DNA of 9,145 nucleotides from an uncultured Eubacteriales bacterium (GCA_902406135.1 CABPCX010000053.1:1-9145); one strand, 5' to 3'; shown: positions 1 to 6,636, counted from the first letter of the stretch. Made by a program: numbers and translations. The notes: generated by a model from the letters alone, not told the origin.

Positions 1-841
1 AATAAAGCACACCGTCATTTTCTCTATAAACAGTTTCAGCTTCATTAAGTTTTATAAGGGTATCTGCATAGGCTCTCCTGTATTCACTGCTTTTTGACTC
101 TGTAATCTGCTCGTCTCTTGTGCATTCCATCCATTCATACATATCATCTTTAAGTTTATGCATAATTGGATTGAACCAGTTAAGACTGCTTAAAACAAAT
201 ATTATGGTTTTTGCTGCGGTATCTCTTTTTTTAACATGCGTAAGCTCGTGGGTTAGTATTATTTCTATTTCTTTTTCCGAAAGAGTTCCCCTCAGGTATT
301 CAGGTATAAGTATATAATGCTTATATATACCGGTAACACAAGGCTGGCATAGATATTTGCAGTACATAAGGTTTATACCTTTTGTTTTTATATCTAATTT
401 TTCGCACAGCCTTTCCAATGTTATATTCCATTCCCGGTCTTTATTTATATAGCACTCATTTTTTATGCATCTTCTAAGACGGATATACGCCGCCAGCTTA
501 ACAGCCAGATATGCCATAAGCCCTGCAAACCATATAATCGTAACTATTTTGGCAAAACCGCTGTTTATCAGCATTCCATAAAACTTTTCTTCCGGAGAGC
601 CTCCTTTAACAATTACAAGCGGACTGTATTTAATGAACTGTACTATAAAACTATCCACATCTTTGAAAAAAAACAGCGGAAGTATAAAGCTTATCATTGC
701 CGCTTTATAAATTACAGACGTGAATCCCGCTGAAGTATGCCTGAATATAAAATTTTTAAATATGTACAGCATTAATGCCGTTATGCTTCCGGAAATAGAA
801 ATCATTATCGTTATTTGAAATATCCTATTTATCACGCTCAT
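1..841 (-). CDS. M56 family (BlaR1/MecR1-like) membrane metalloprotease, partial: 3' end beyond window
   Basis: I translated this frame by hand. It is open from an ATG at 841 to the left edge, giving 280 residues that begin MSVINRIFQI. Three hydrophobic segments lie near residues 9-28, 42-59 and 97-120. A zinc-protease motif HELTH at residues 198-202 (bases 250-236) is followed by KKRD, and NWFNP (221-225) and RDE (242-244) come later. This matches the gluzincin domain of M56 proteases, where E199 is catalytic and the second glutamate (E244) completes the zinc site. Family members sense an extracellular signal, such as a beta-lactam, and trigger loss of the partner BlaI-type repressor. The gene overlaps the repressor's 3' end by 17 bases, implying translational coupling. 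A weak GGAC lies upstream of the ATG; GTG at 835 is an alternative start. Any C-terminal sensor domain is outside the window, so the signal is unknown. Confidence 0.88.
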   Translation of the reverse strand, partial: MSVINRIFQITIMISISGSITALMLYIFKNFIFRHTSAGFTSVIYKAAMISFILPLFFFKDVDSFIVQFIKYSPLVIVKGGSPEEKFYGMLINSGFAKIVTIIWFAGLMAYLAVKLAAYIRLRRCIKNECYINKDREWNITLERLCEKLDIKTKGINLMYCKYLCQPCVTGIYKHYILIPEYLRGTLSEKEIEIILTHELTHVKKRDTAAKTIIFVLSSLNWFNPIMHKLKDDMYEWMECTRDEQITESKSSEYRRAYADTLIKLNEAETVYRENDGVLY

Positions 842-1211
842 CAAGGCTGTCCGTCAGCTCCTTTAGTTCTCTTATTTCGTCCTTTGTAAGGCTCCTTTCC
901 CTAGTGAAAGCAGCTAAAAACTCATTTAAAGAACCCTTGAAATATTTATCTATATATTTCGCCGGACCGGTGGTTATTTCTCCCTTTTTGACCTCCGCCC
1001 TATAGTAATAGGACCTTCCTTCCTTTACCGAACTTACAAGGCCTTTCTTTTCCATTCTTTTAAGGAATGTTCCTACCGTTGTATATGCCCATTTTATCTG
1101 TCTTTCCTCCAGCCTGTCCATCATCTGTGAAACGGATAATGGCTTATCTTCTTTCCAGAGTATCTCAAGCAGCACGGTTTCCGAATCCGATGAATTTTTT
1201 ATGGTCCCCAT
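825..1211 (-). CDS. BlaI/MecI/CopY family transcriptional repressor
   Basis: This 128-residue protein has the usual length and layout of a BlaI/MecI repressor. An N-terminal winged helix spans about residues 8-75, with recognition-helix region WAYTTVGTFLKRMEKKGLV (41-59) and the basic wing EGRSYYYRA (64-72). An acidic, helical C-terminal dimerisation part covers about 83-126. These proteins bind TACA/TGTA palindromes as dimers and are inactivated when their membrane protease partner is activated. The ATG at 1211 sits 5 bases after an AGAGGTG ribosome binding site. A palindrome of the expected type lies between promoter and gene (1232-1246), so autorepression is likely. The next gene, overlapping by 17 bases, encodes the M56 partner. 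CopY-type copper regulation is unlikely because no cysteines are present and the partner is a protease. The target beyond its own operon is unknown. Confidence 0.92.
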   Translation of the reverse strand: MGTIKNSSDSETVLLEILWKEDKPLSVSQMMDRLEERQIKWAYTTVGTFLKRMEKKGLVSSVKEGRSYYYRAEVKKGEITTGPAKYIDKYFKGSLNEFLAAFTRERSLTKDEIRELKELTDSLDERDK

Positions 1212-1231
1212 ATCAACACCTCTTTCCTAAT

Positions 1232-1246
1232 TACTACAATGTAGTA
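1232..1246. promoter_or_regulatory. BlaI-type operator, perfect 15-bp palindrome
   Basis: TACTACA-A-TGTAGTA is a perfect dyad of two 7-base arms around one base. It contains the TACA...TGTA core typical of BlaI/MecI/CopY operators. It starts 11 bases downstream of the -10 box, so a bound repressor would cover the region just after the transcription start and block the blaI-like gene that follows. Confidence 0.85.
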
Positions 1247-1257
1247 TTTATAATTTC

Positions 1258-1286
1258 ATAATAGTCCTATATACAAATAATGTCAA
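1258..1286 (-). promoter_or_regulatory. Sigma-A promoter of the blaI-like/M56 operon
   Basis: On the minus strand a perfect -35 box TTGACA (1286-1281) is separated by exactly 17 bases from a -10 box TATTAT (1263-1258). Transcription should start near 1251, a few bases before the palindromic operator. A promoter this close to consensus fits an operon that is normally held off by a repressor. Confidence 0.87.
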
Positions 1287-1302
1287 TATATGTTATATAC
1301 AA

Positions 1303-1328
1303 TAAAAAAGGAAGGCTTTTGCCTTCCC
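1303..1328 (-). terminator. Rho-independent terminator after the YhgE/small membrane protein operon
   Basis: On the minus strand GGAAGGC (1327-1321), an AAAA loop and GCCTTCC (1316-1310) form a 7-bp GC-rich stem followed by six T (1309-1304). It begins 8 bases after the stop codon of the small membrane protein and separates that operon from the blaI-type promoter just downstream. Confidence 0.9.
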
Positions 1329-1335
1329 TTTAATT

Positions 1336-1719
1336 TTAAAAAATCCACACTATCATAATTATAAGCGCATAAAATCCCAATAGAGCCAATGTCTTCATTA
1401 CGATATTTTTTAACTCAATATTGTAAAAGCCTAAAAGAACAGGGTCATCAGCATAGATTTTAATACTTTTACGCTTTATATATGCTATGGCCAAAAACTG
1501 CCCAATTGCCAGAAAACATATCCCGAGGACTGCCTTTCCCAGCGGCATTATGGATGACAATCCGCATATAACCGCATTAACCACAACGGACAGCCCCTTG
1601 GAGTTTATGGGGCTTTCAAGGCCGCGTCCGAATTTTAAGTTTTGGCTGAACTGTCTAAAGCCCATAAAAATACATATAAAAATTATGAGCATATATATTA
1701 TCCATAAAACTGCATCCAT
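1336..1719 (-). CDS. Small integral membrane protein, function unknown
   Basis: I do not recognise this 127-residue protein. It is strongly hydrophobic, with probable membrane segments near residues 4-20, 42-58, 61-81 and 108-126. Between them are short basic loops (QNLKFGRG at 26-33, IKRKSIKI near 81-88) and an amphipathic stretch DDPVLLGFYNIELKN at about 91-105. The ATG at 1719 has a GGTGA ribosome binding site 6 bases upstream. It follows the YhgE-type gene by 68 bases with no terminator or convincing promoter between them, so it is probably the second gene of that operon; a strong terminator follows. The coupling suggests it may work with the YhgE protein at the membrane, but that is inference from position only. 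The gene looks intact. Confidence 0.7.
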   Translation of the reverse strand: MDAVLWIIYMLIIFICIFMGFRQFSQNLKFGRGLESPINSKGLSVVVNAVICGLSSIMPLGKAVLGICFLAIGQFLAIAYIKRKSIKIYADDPVLLGFYNIELKNIVMKTLALLGFYALIIMIVWIF

Positions 1720-1787
1720 ATTTTATCACCAGCTTGTTAGTTAAATCCGCTATAAACTGTCCTGTGCTTAATCTGAATCCCAACGGC

Positions 1788-3920
1788 TTACATTAGTCCT
1801 GTTTTTTCCAGTTTTTCCTCAAAGAAATGCTTAATATGTATTATAGGTATTCTAAGGACTATTCCTATCAATAAGGATACGGGTATATATGCTGATACCT
1901 TGAGAATATCCATCCAATAGGCATTGCCGTAAAGTCCGCCTACACATTCCCTCATGGCGTTTATCATATGGGTAAAGGGCATAAGCGGGTTAAGTATACG
2001 GAAAAACATAGGTGTCACTTCTATGGGGAATGTTCCTCCGGCACCCGCCACCTGTATTACAAGGAATACGACCGCCACAGCCTTTCCCACATCTCCAAAG
2101 GATATGGTAAGGGTATATATGAACAGGCTGAATACGAATGACGTATACATGGCCGCCAGTATAAAGAGCCAGGGATGAAGACACTGTATCTTTAATATAA
2201 ACAGGTCTCCCAGGGCAACTATCACAGCCTGAGCCAGGGCAAAGAGCAGGAATGTAAAATATCTTCCAAAGTATCTCTGATAAGGCTTAGCGTCAGATAT
2301 CACCTCGTCATCTTTTACGTCGCATTTAAGTATAGCCACAAGGACAAGTCCTCCTACCCATAAACAAAGCACCGTATAAAAGGGTGTCATTGCTGAGCCG
2401 TAATTAACTATTGGATAAAGCTTATGGGTCGTAAGCGTTACGGGAGATGCCATAAAGTCACTTATGGACTGGGGGTCTGTATTTATAATATTTATCAGCT
2501 GGTCTATATCTCCGCCTTTTGCCAGTTTGTCCGCTTCATCGTGGATTTCCTGAAGTCTGATTTTGAGCTGGTCCACCGATGAGTTTAACTGAGAAACCAC
2601 ATCAATAAGATTTGTATAGGCTTCGTCCATATTTTCCAAAGATGTCTTTGTCTCCGGTATACTGCTCTCCAAAGCGGAAATTCTTGACGATGCCGTAATA
2701 AGAACATCATATACATCGTCCAATGCCGTTTGCAGACTGCCCTTTACACTGTTTCTGTAATACTGCTCTAAGTCATTCTGCGCAGACTCCATGGTATCAT
2801 AAAGACCGTAAACGTCCTGCATAAGTCCGTCGGTTATTTTTATACCCTTTGAAATATTGGCTTTAGCATCCGAAAGCTTATCTATTATGCTGTTTGTACG
2901 GTCTATCTGTGACAATACCCTGCTTATCATATTTCCAAGCACAATATGGGTATCTCCCGGTAAATATGTATCCAGCTGTTTCAGAGCATTTAATATGCTT
3001 TCCTGCATTCTGAGAAGTCTCAGATTTATGTCTATTGCCTTCTGCAGTGCCGCCTTTACGGTTTCCGAATCTTCATCGGCTACTGAAAAGGCAAAATCAG
3101 CCGCTTTCTTTGCGGAAGCCGCCAAATCTCCCGTTGAGTAAAGTATTTCGTCCATCTGGTCTAAAGTTCTTTTTGAAAGGCTGTGGGCAGAATCAATGGC
3201 TGACATAAGGTCAGTTATTTTTATCTGGCTGTCGTCAAATACCTCCTCAAAGTCAGGCAGTACGCTTGATGCTGTGTCTCCCACCTGCTGCATAGCCCTT
3301 AAAAGGGATTCTATAGCCTTAAGGCTGTTTGATACCTGCTCCGTATCATTCTGAATATTTGACAGTATGCTTACCGCATTGTTTCCAACTGTTTCCTTAA
3401 GGGAGTCTATTCCTTCACCCGTCAGATTAAGCACCGATGATAATGCTTCCGACACCGCACTTATAAAGGATTCGTTTACCTGCTGCTGTATGGTGCCGAC
3501 ACCCTTATCCGTTATTTTTGTGGCTATGGCATTTTTCTTTTCATTGACATAATATTCTATTTCAGGGTGGTTCACGTTTTCGGACAGAATACTTGCAATA
3601 TCACTGCTGAAATCCGACGGTATAACTACAGCCGCATAATATGTTCCGTCAGACACTCCGTCTAAGGCCTCATCTTTAGATACAAACTGCCACCCTATCT
3701 GGTCATTCATCTTAAGATTATCCTCGACCATATTTCCTATATTTATATCTTTGCTTTCCAGCAGATTTTTTGCCGTATCCGGAAGGTCCATACTTTCTAT
3801 GTCCAGGCCTTCATCTTCGTTTACTACAGCTACTTTAAGTTCACCCGTATTTCCGTAGGGGTCCCAGTTAGCCGCTATATTAAACCAGGCATACAACGAA
3901 GGCAGTATCATTATTCCCAC
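1788..3920 (-). CDS. YhgE/Pip family membrane protein, main reading frame (N-terminus removed by frameshift)
   Basis: This 710-residue frame carries the YhgE/Pip hallmarks. The first residues ILPSLYAWFNIAANWDPYGNTG form the end of the first membrane helix and the family signature. GELKVAVVNEDEG (26-38) and DGTYYAAVVIPSDFS (91-105) follow. A long helical, coiled-coil-rich extracytoplasmic region runs from about 140 to 470. The C-terminal ABC-2-like membrane domain has helices near 511-531, 552-575, 583-607, 611-630 and 673-693. Relatives include phage infection protein Pip; some are transporter-like or linked to secretion, but the substrate is not known. The only start in this frame is a GTG at 3920 without a ribosome binding site, inside the first membrane helix. 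The proper start and GGAGGA site lie in another frame (3985). The gene is therefore probably disrupted, or the sequence has an error here. Confidence 0.85.
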   Translation of the reverse strand: MGIMILPSLYAWFNIAANWDPYGNTGELKVAVVNEDEGLDIESMDLPDTAKNLLESKDINIGNMVEDNLKMNDQIGWQFVSKDEALDGVSDGTYYAAVVIPSDFSSDIASILSENVNHPEIEYYVNEKKNAIATKITDKGVGTIQQQVNESFISAVSEALSSVLNLTGEGIDSLKETVGNNAVSILSNIQNDTEQVSNSLKAIESLLRAMQQVGDTASSVLPDFEEVFDDSQIKITDLMSAIDSAHSLSKRTLDQMDEILYSTGDLAASAKKAADFAFSVADEDSETVKAALQKAIDINLRLLRMQESILNALKQLDTYLPGDTHIVLGNMISRVLSQIDRTNSIIDKLSDAKANISKGIKITDGLMQDVYGLYDTMESAQNDLEQYYRNSVKGSLQTALDDVYDVLITASSRISALESSIPETKTSLENMDEAYTNLIDVVSQLNSSVDQLKIRLQEIHDEADKLAKGGDIDQLINIINTDPQSISDFMASPVTLTTHKLYPIVNYGSAMTPFYTVLCLWVGGLVLVAILKCDVKDDEVISDAKPYQRYFGRYFTFLLFALAQAVIVALGDLFILKIQCLHPWLFILAAMYTSFVFSLFIYTLTISFGDVGKAVAVVFLVIQVAGAGGTFPIEVTPMFFRILNPLMPFTHMINAMRECVGGLYGNAYWMDILKVSAYIPVSLLIGIVLRIPIIHIKHFFEEKLEKTGLM

Positions 3921-3922
3921 AG

Positions 3923-3985
3923 CTATACCGGATTACGAAATACAGCCTTTAGGTCTCTTTTAAATATGTACCATATTTTTCTCAT
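3923..3985 (-). pseudogene. Severed N-terminal fragment of the YhgE/Pip gene
   Basis: An ATG at 3985, 5 bases after a strong GGAGGA site, encodes the 20-residue peptide MRKIWYIFKRDLKAVFRNPV and then stops at TAG (3925-3923). A basic KRDLK segment ending in NPV is the usual start of YhgE/Pip proteins, directly before the first membrane helix. The downstream frame resumes with I-A-V-G-I-M-ILPSLYAWFN. Rejoining needs 3n+1 added bases. From the family spacing as I recall it, about three residues are also missing, suggesting a loss of roughly 10 bases. The two-base gap between this stop and the GTG at 3920 could allow some re-initiation. Confidence 0.8.
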
Positions 3986-3990
3986 AAAAT

Positions 3991-3996
3991 TCCTCC
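3991..3996 (-). promoter_or_regulatory. Ribosome binding site fixing the ancestral YhgE start
   Basis: GGAGGA on the minus strand lies 5 bases before the ATG at 3985. It is the only strong Shine-Dalgarno site in front of the YhgE-type gene, showing that translation was meant to start there and not at the GTG at 3920. Confidence 0.8.
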
Positions 3997-4018
3997 ATAG
4001 GATTGATATTGTAAACCA

Positions 4019-4047
4019 ATTATGGAAGAAAAAGAAAATCAACACAA
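4019..4047 (-). promoter_or_regulatory. Probable promoter of the YhgE operon
   Basis: A -10-like CATAAT (4024-4019) lies 17 bases after a weak -35-like TTGTGT (4047-4042). The -35 lies wholly inside one arm of a 13-bp inverted repeat. The -10 matches consensus at 5 of 6 positions and the -35 at only 3 of 6, so the assignment is tentative, but the spacing and the lack of another candidate support it. Confidence 0.5.
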
Positions 4048-4066
4048 TAGACAATTGTGTTGATTT
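4036..4066. repeat. Perfect 13-bp inverted repeat, likely operator upstream of the YhgE gene
   Basis: AAATCAACACAAT (4036-4048), a 5-base spacer and ATTGTGTTGATTT (4054-4066) are perfect inverted copies. One arm covers the presumed -35 box of the YhgE operon, as expected for a repressor site. YhgE/Pip genes are often next to TetR-type regulators, but none is in this window. The stem is AT-rich and is followed by a T/C-rich run on the minus strand, so a weak second terminator is possible though less likely. Confidence 0.6.
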
Positions 4067-4098
4067 GTGCATTGATCTATACATTTTCTCCATTAATT

Positions 4099-4129
4099 AA
4101 AAAAAGTCTGCCAAAAATCTCTGGCAGAC
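4099..4129 (-). terminator. Rho-independent terminator after the thioesterase gene
   Basis: On the minus strand GTCTGCCA (4129-4122), an 8-base loop and TGGCAGAC (4113-4106) form a perfect 8-bp stem followed directly by seven T (4105-4099). It starts 7 bases after the thioesterase stop and closes the PAS regulator-thioesterase unit. Confidence 0.93.
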
Positions 4130-4136
4130 CTTATGA

Positions 4137-4550
4137 TTATAACTCAGCTTCTCTTTTAAGTATCTCATCAAATTCCGGAAACTTCTTTTTTATGGCTACG
4201 GGAATACCGTCTTTATTTATAAAGCAGTGGGTGGACTTAGCCGTAAAAACCAGCTCTCCCGTATCCTGATTTGTCATAACATAGCTGATTATAAGTTTTA
4301 CTCCCGTATATTTTTCAAGCTTTACATCAATTTTGACTTTGTCATCAAATGTCGTCGTATGCTTATACTGGCATTCAATGGCTACTACGGGTGATGTAAC
4401 GCCTTCCGCTTCAAGTCTTTTTATGCCGTATCCAGCACTTTTAAGAAAGTCGGTACGTGCTTCTTCCATCCAGCGTATATAGTTTGAATGATGGGTTATT
4501 CCCATCTTGTCAGTTTCATAGTAGTTGACATTATGAATATATGTATGCAT
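4137..4550 (-). CDS. Acyl-CoA thioesterase, hotdog fold (4HBT/YbgC-like)
   Basis: This 137-residue protein has the length and motifs of single-hotdog acyl-CoA thioesterases. Near the N-terminus, YYETDKMGITHHSNYIRWMEEAR (residues 10-32) matches the family pattern: D14 is at the position of the catalytic aspartate, and GITHHSNY precedes the long central helix. The beta strands ECQYKHTTTFDDKVKIDV and GELVFTAKSTHCFIN follow as expected. The enzyme should hydrolyse a small or medium acyl-CoA to free acid and CoA in the cytosol; the chain preference cannot be read here. The ATG at 4550 has an AGAGGA site about 6 bases upstream and starts 12 bases after the regulator gene ends, so the two are co-transcribed. 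A strong terminator follows. With the nearby acyl-CoA synthetase, it suggests a role in acyl-CoA turnover. Confidence 0.88.
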   Translation of the reverse strand: MHTYIHNVNYYETDKMGITHHSNYIRWMEEARTDFLKSAGYGIKRLEAEGVTSPVVAIECQYKHTTTFDDKVKIDVKLEKYTGVKLIISYVMTNQDTGELVFTAKSTHCFINKDGIPVAIKKKFPEFDEILKREAEL

Positions 4551-4562
4551 AACATTTCCTCT

Positions 4563-5681
4563 TTAGTATAAAATATTGCATGTCAGCTCTGCCAGTGTTT
4601 CTCCCCAGCTGTAATTGGTAAGATAATTTCCCTTAAACAGCTGAGCATATTCCTCTTTTCCCGAAAGATAGTCATAAAGGTCACATCTTACCTTTTCGGT
4701 TACTATGCGCCTTTTTCCGTCAACGGTCTCCATAACGTCAGAAATGCCGTACTCTTCCAAAATATTTTTAAGTCTGAGTGCAACTTTTCTGTATCTGGCG
4801 AGGGTAACGGAGTTGACAAGCTCATCTTCCCACAGAAAGCTTATGGCTTCTTCAGACGAAACAAATCCGCCTCTGCGGTCTACCAAAAGGGCAAACAGCT
4901 CCTTTGATTTCTTATTTCTGAAGGCCACTGCCTTATCCCCCACAAATACATCAAAATATCCGAATGTACGAATGGAAACCGTGCGGTTTTCAGGAAGGGA
5001 AAGTCCCTTTTCTGTGCCGGTATCCTCCACATTATAGAGCATTATATATCTCGGAGATGATGATGACGGAGATTTATGCGAGCATATGGCTTTTATGCGT
5101 CTTTCCGTTTCGCTCTTAAGGTCAAAATATGTAAATTCAGCCTCACCGTTTTTAAGAAGCTCGACGATTTCCTCATAGGCCGCATCACTTCTTGCCACAA
5201 AGTCCTTTATGGGTGTGCTCTTTTTCATAAGCGGAAGCCATTCTTCCTTTGTAAATCCAAAGAATTCACACACGTTGTCACTGGCATAAAGGGGTGTAAC
5301 GTATCCGTCCTTAACTTCAAAGGCTGCAACACCGTCGGTAAATCTCATTACCAGTTCATGCATATTTTCTTTAAGGGATACGTTTTCGTTTCTTAAATAA
5401 TCCGCCTCTTTATCATCCTGTACAGACCTGCAGCAGTAAAGGCTTACGGAATTATCAATTTTCAAAAATATACCGCCGTATGTCTTTATGTCTCCGCTTG
5501 ATGACTGGGCCCTGTATGTTATTCTGGGCGGTCTGGCATCGGGCTTATAAAGTTTTTTCTGGCAGAAATCTTTGAAGAATGAACGAAGTCTGTCGCGGTC
5601 CTCATCCACAACTGTTCCCGATATCCATTTTTCCGTGGCATCTTCCATCTGCATAGGAATGTTTTCAAGCCATTTGAACAT
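4563..5681 (-). CDS. 3' part of a frameshifted PAS-domain regulator with C-terminal SARP/OmpR-like DNA-binding domain
   Basis: This 372-residue frame is not a natural start-to-stop protein. Its first residues (MFKWLENIPMQMEDATEKWI) fall inside a PAS-like domain that continues to about residue 86 (FLKIDNSVSLYCCRSV). A second PAS-like domain spans about 105-220. The C-terminus (about 235-345) looks like a winged-helix DNA-binding domain: IRTFGYFDVFVGDKAV, then KKSKELFALLVDRRGGFVSSEEAI, an SFLWED motif and a long helix with RYRKVALRLKNIL. This arrangement resembles OmpR/SARP-type transcription factors. The ATG at 5681 has no ribosome binding site. The frame stays open upstream through V-K-C-L-Y-S-S-N-S-P, which continues the previous fragment, so both halves are one ancestral gene of about 666 residues. 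If translation does not cross the break, the DNA-binding half may not be made. Confidence 0.8.
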   Translation of the reverse strand: MFKWLENIPMQMEDATEKWISGTVVDEDRDRLRSFFKDFCQKKLYKPDARPPRITYRAQSSSGDIKTYGGIFLKIDNSVSLYCCRSVQDDKEADYLRNENVSLKENMHELVMRFTDGVAAFEVKDGYVTPLYASDNVCEFFGFTKEEWLPLMKKSTPIKDFVARSDAAYEEIVELLKNGEAEFTYFDLKSETERRIKAICSHKSPSSSSPRYIMLYNVEDTGTEKGLSLPENRTVSIRTFGYFDVFVGDKAVAFRNKKSKELFALLVDRRGGFVSSEEAISFLWEDELVNSVTLARYRKVALRLKNILEEYGISDVMETVDGKRRIVTEKVRCDLYDYLSGKEEYAQLFKGNYLTNYSWGETLAELTCNILY

Positions 5682-5707
5682 GGGCGAGTTGCTGCTGTAA
5701 AGGCATT

Positions 5708-6562
5708 TTACCGTATGGCTCCCAGGTCGTACTCAAATATCTTGTCATATACATCCGTAAGGGCTTTAAGATATCTTCTTGTCTCATTGGCTTTTTTAGC
5801 CTGATGTCTCTCTGTTATATCAATACATACGCTCTGGAATTCCTCAACGCCCTGCTCATTGACACATTTTGTAACCCAGCCAAACATATAGGCCCTTGTG
5901 CCGTCGCATCTGAGTATGGTCATTTCACCGGCAAGGGGAGTTCCCGCACTGTATACCCTGTTTAAATAGAGGGAAAATCTGCGTCTTTCCTCCATGGGTA
6001 TCATAAGGAATATATTGGCCTTAAAAAGCTCCAGGTAGTCAAGTTCCCCTTCTTTTGCTTCAGGAAATCTTAAAAACTCCATCATCTGTCTGTTTATGTA
6101 TGTAACTTTAGGCTGTTTTTCACATGTATATTTCAAAAATCCGCATGGTATAGTCTCATTGAGAAACTGCAGATTATCATTTTTCTTCTTTATTTCGGTA
6201 ATATCGGTAAGAACAGAATATCCTGATAAAATTCCGTCGCTGTCCTTTTTTACCGTAACCGTATCGCAGACATATATAACCGCTCCGCTCTTTTTTATAA
6301 GGCGGTATTCGGCTTTCAGCGTCTGTTCCTTCTGTTTCATATTATTTATAAATTCGGAATAAGTCTCTCTGTCAGCGGGATGCACCATAAGAGCATACTT
6401 GTCCTCTATTTCGCTTAAAAGCTCATCTTCTGTTATTCCAAGCATATCACAGAGGTTTTTGCTGGCATAGCCTATATGTACGGGGTCTGTCAGCACATAC
6501 TGGTGAAATCCGCTGATTCCCAGGCTCAGTATATCATTCATATTATTTAATATATCTTTCAT
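5708..6562 (-). CDS. 5' part of the frameshifted PAS-domain regulator (two PAS domains)
   Basis: This 284-residue frame has the true start of the regulator: ATG at 6562, 5 bases after AAGGAG. A first PAS domain covers about residues 10-125, with GYASKNLCDMLGITEDEL, HPADRETYSEFI, EYRLIKKSGAVIYV and the closing DITEI. A second covers about 135-255, with TYINRQMMEFLRF, MTILRCDGTRAYMFGWV and closing DITER. The last 30 residues, ending KALTDVYDKIFEYDLGAIR, are the opening of a third domain that breaks off at a TAA. No output domain is present in this frame; it lies in the fragment that follows in the next frame. There is no transmembrane segment, so the protein is a cytoplasmic sensor. Its ligand or cofactor cannot be told from the sequence. 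It has its own upstream promoter and probably controls itself or nearby lipid genes, which is inference. Confidence 0.82.
   Translation of the reverse strand: MKDILNNMNDILSLGISGFHQYVLTDPVHIGYASKNLCDMLGITEDELLSEIEDKYALMVHPADRETYSEFINNMKQKEQTLKAEYRLIKKSGAVIYVCDTVTVKKDSDGILSGYSVLTDITEIKKKNDNLQFLNETIPCGFLKYTCEKQPKVTYINRQMMEFLRFPEAKEGELDYLELFKANIFLMIPMEERRRFSLYLNRVYSAGTPLAGEMTILRCDGTRAYMFGWVTKCVNEQGVEEFQSVCIDITERHQAKKANETRRYLKALTDVYDKIFEYDLGAIR
5721..5723 (-). other. Frameshift point in the PAS regulator (GGG run missing one G)
   Basis: The minus strand reads GAC CTG GGA GCC ATA CGG TAA. Adding one G to the GGG run gives GAC CTG GGG AGC CAT ACG GTA AAA TGC CTT TAC, that is D-L-G-S-H-T-V-K-C-L-Y. 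This runs without a break into S-S-N-S-P-M-F-K-W of the downstream fragment. The G run is the most natural site, although any insertion of one base (modulo 3) in this short stretch would restore the frame. Confidence 0.75.
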
Positions 6563-6578
6563 GGCATCTCCTTAGCTT

Positions 6579-6601
6579 GCGGAAATACAATCCCTTTCCG
6601 C
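6579..6601 (-). other. Short inverted repeat in the 5' leader of the PAS regulator
   Basis: Arms GCGGAAA and TTTCCGC (7 bp, 9-base loop) lie between the predicted transcription start and the AAGGAG site, ending about 6 bases before the latter. It could be a leader hairpin that affects translation or a protein binding site. No U-run follows, so it is not a terminator. Confidence 0.4.
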
Positions 6602-6636
6602 CGGGAATAAATATGGATATTTAAATAACGGAATAA

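Noticed and set aside
1284..1301. A second, AT-rich dyad upstream of the blaI-type promoter (TATAT-AAC-ATATA on the minus strand)
   Set aside because: It has only short A/T arms without the TACA/TGTA core, so it could arise by chance in this AT-rich gap.
1990..2184. A second minus-strand frame within the YhgE-type gene
   Set aside because: It overlaps the C-terminal membrane domain of the YhgE frame and has no family features; it is a shadow of that gene.
3918..3920. GTG at 3920 as the genuine start of the YhgE protein
   Set aside because: There is no ribosome binding site, it would start within the first membrane helix, and a proper start with family-typical residues lies upstream in another frame.
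5076..5396. A plus-strand frame of 106 codons opposite the regulator
   Set aside because: The other strand encodes a clear PAS-like domain here, and no ribosome binding site or recognisable motif supports the plus-strand frame.
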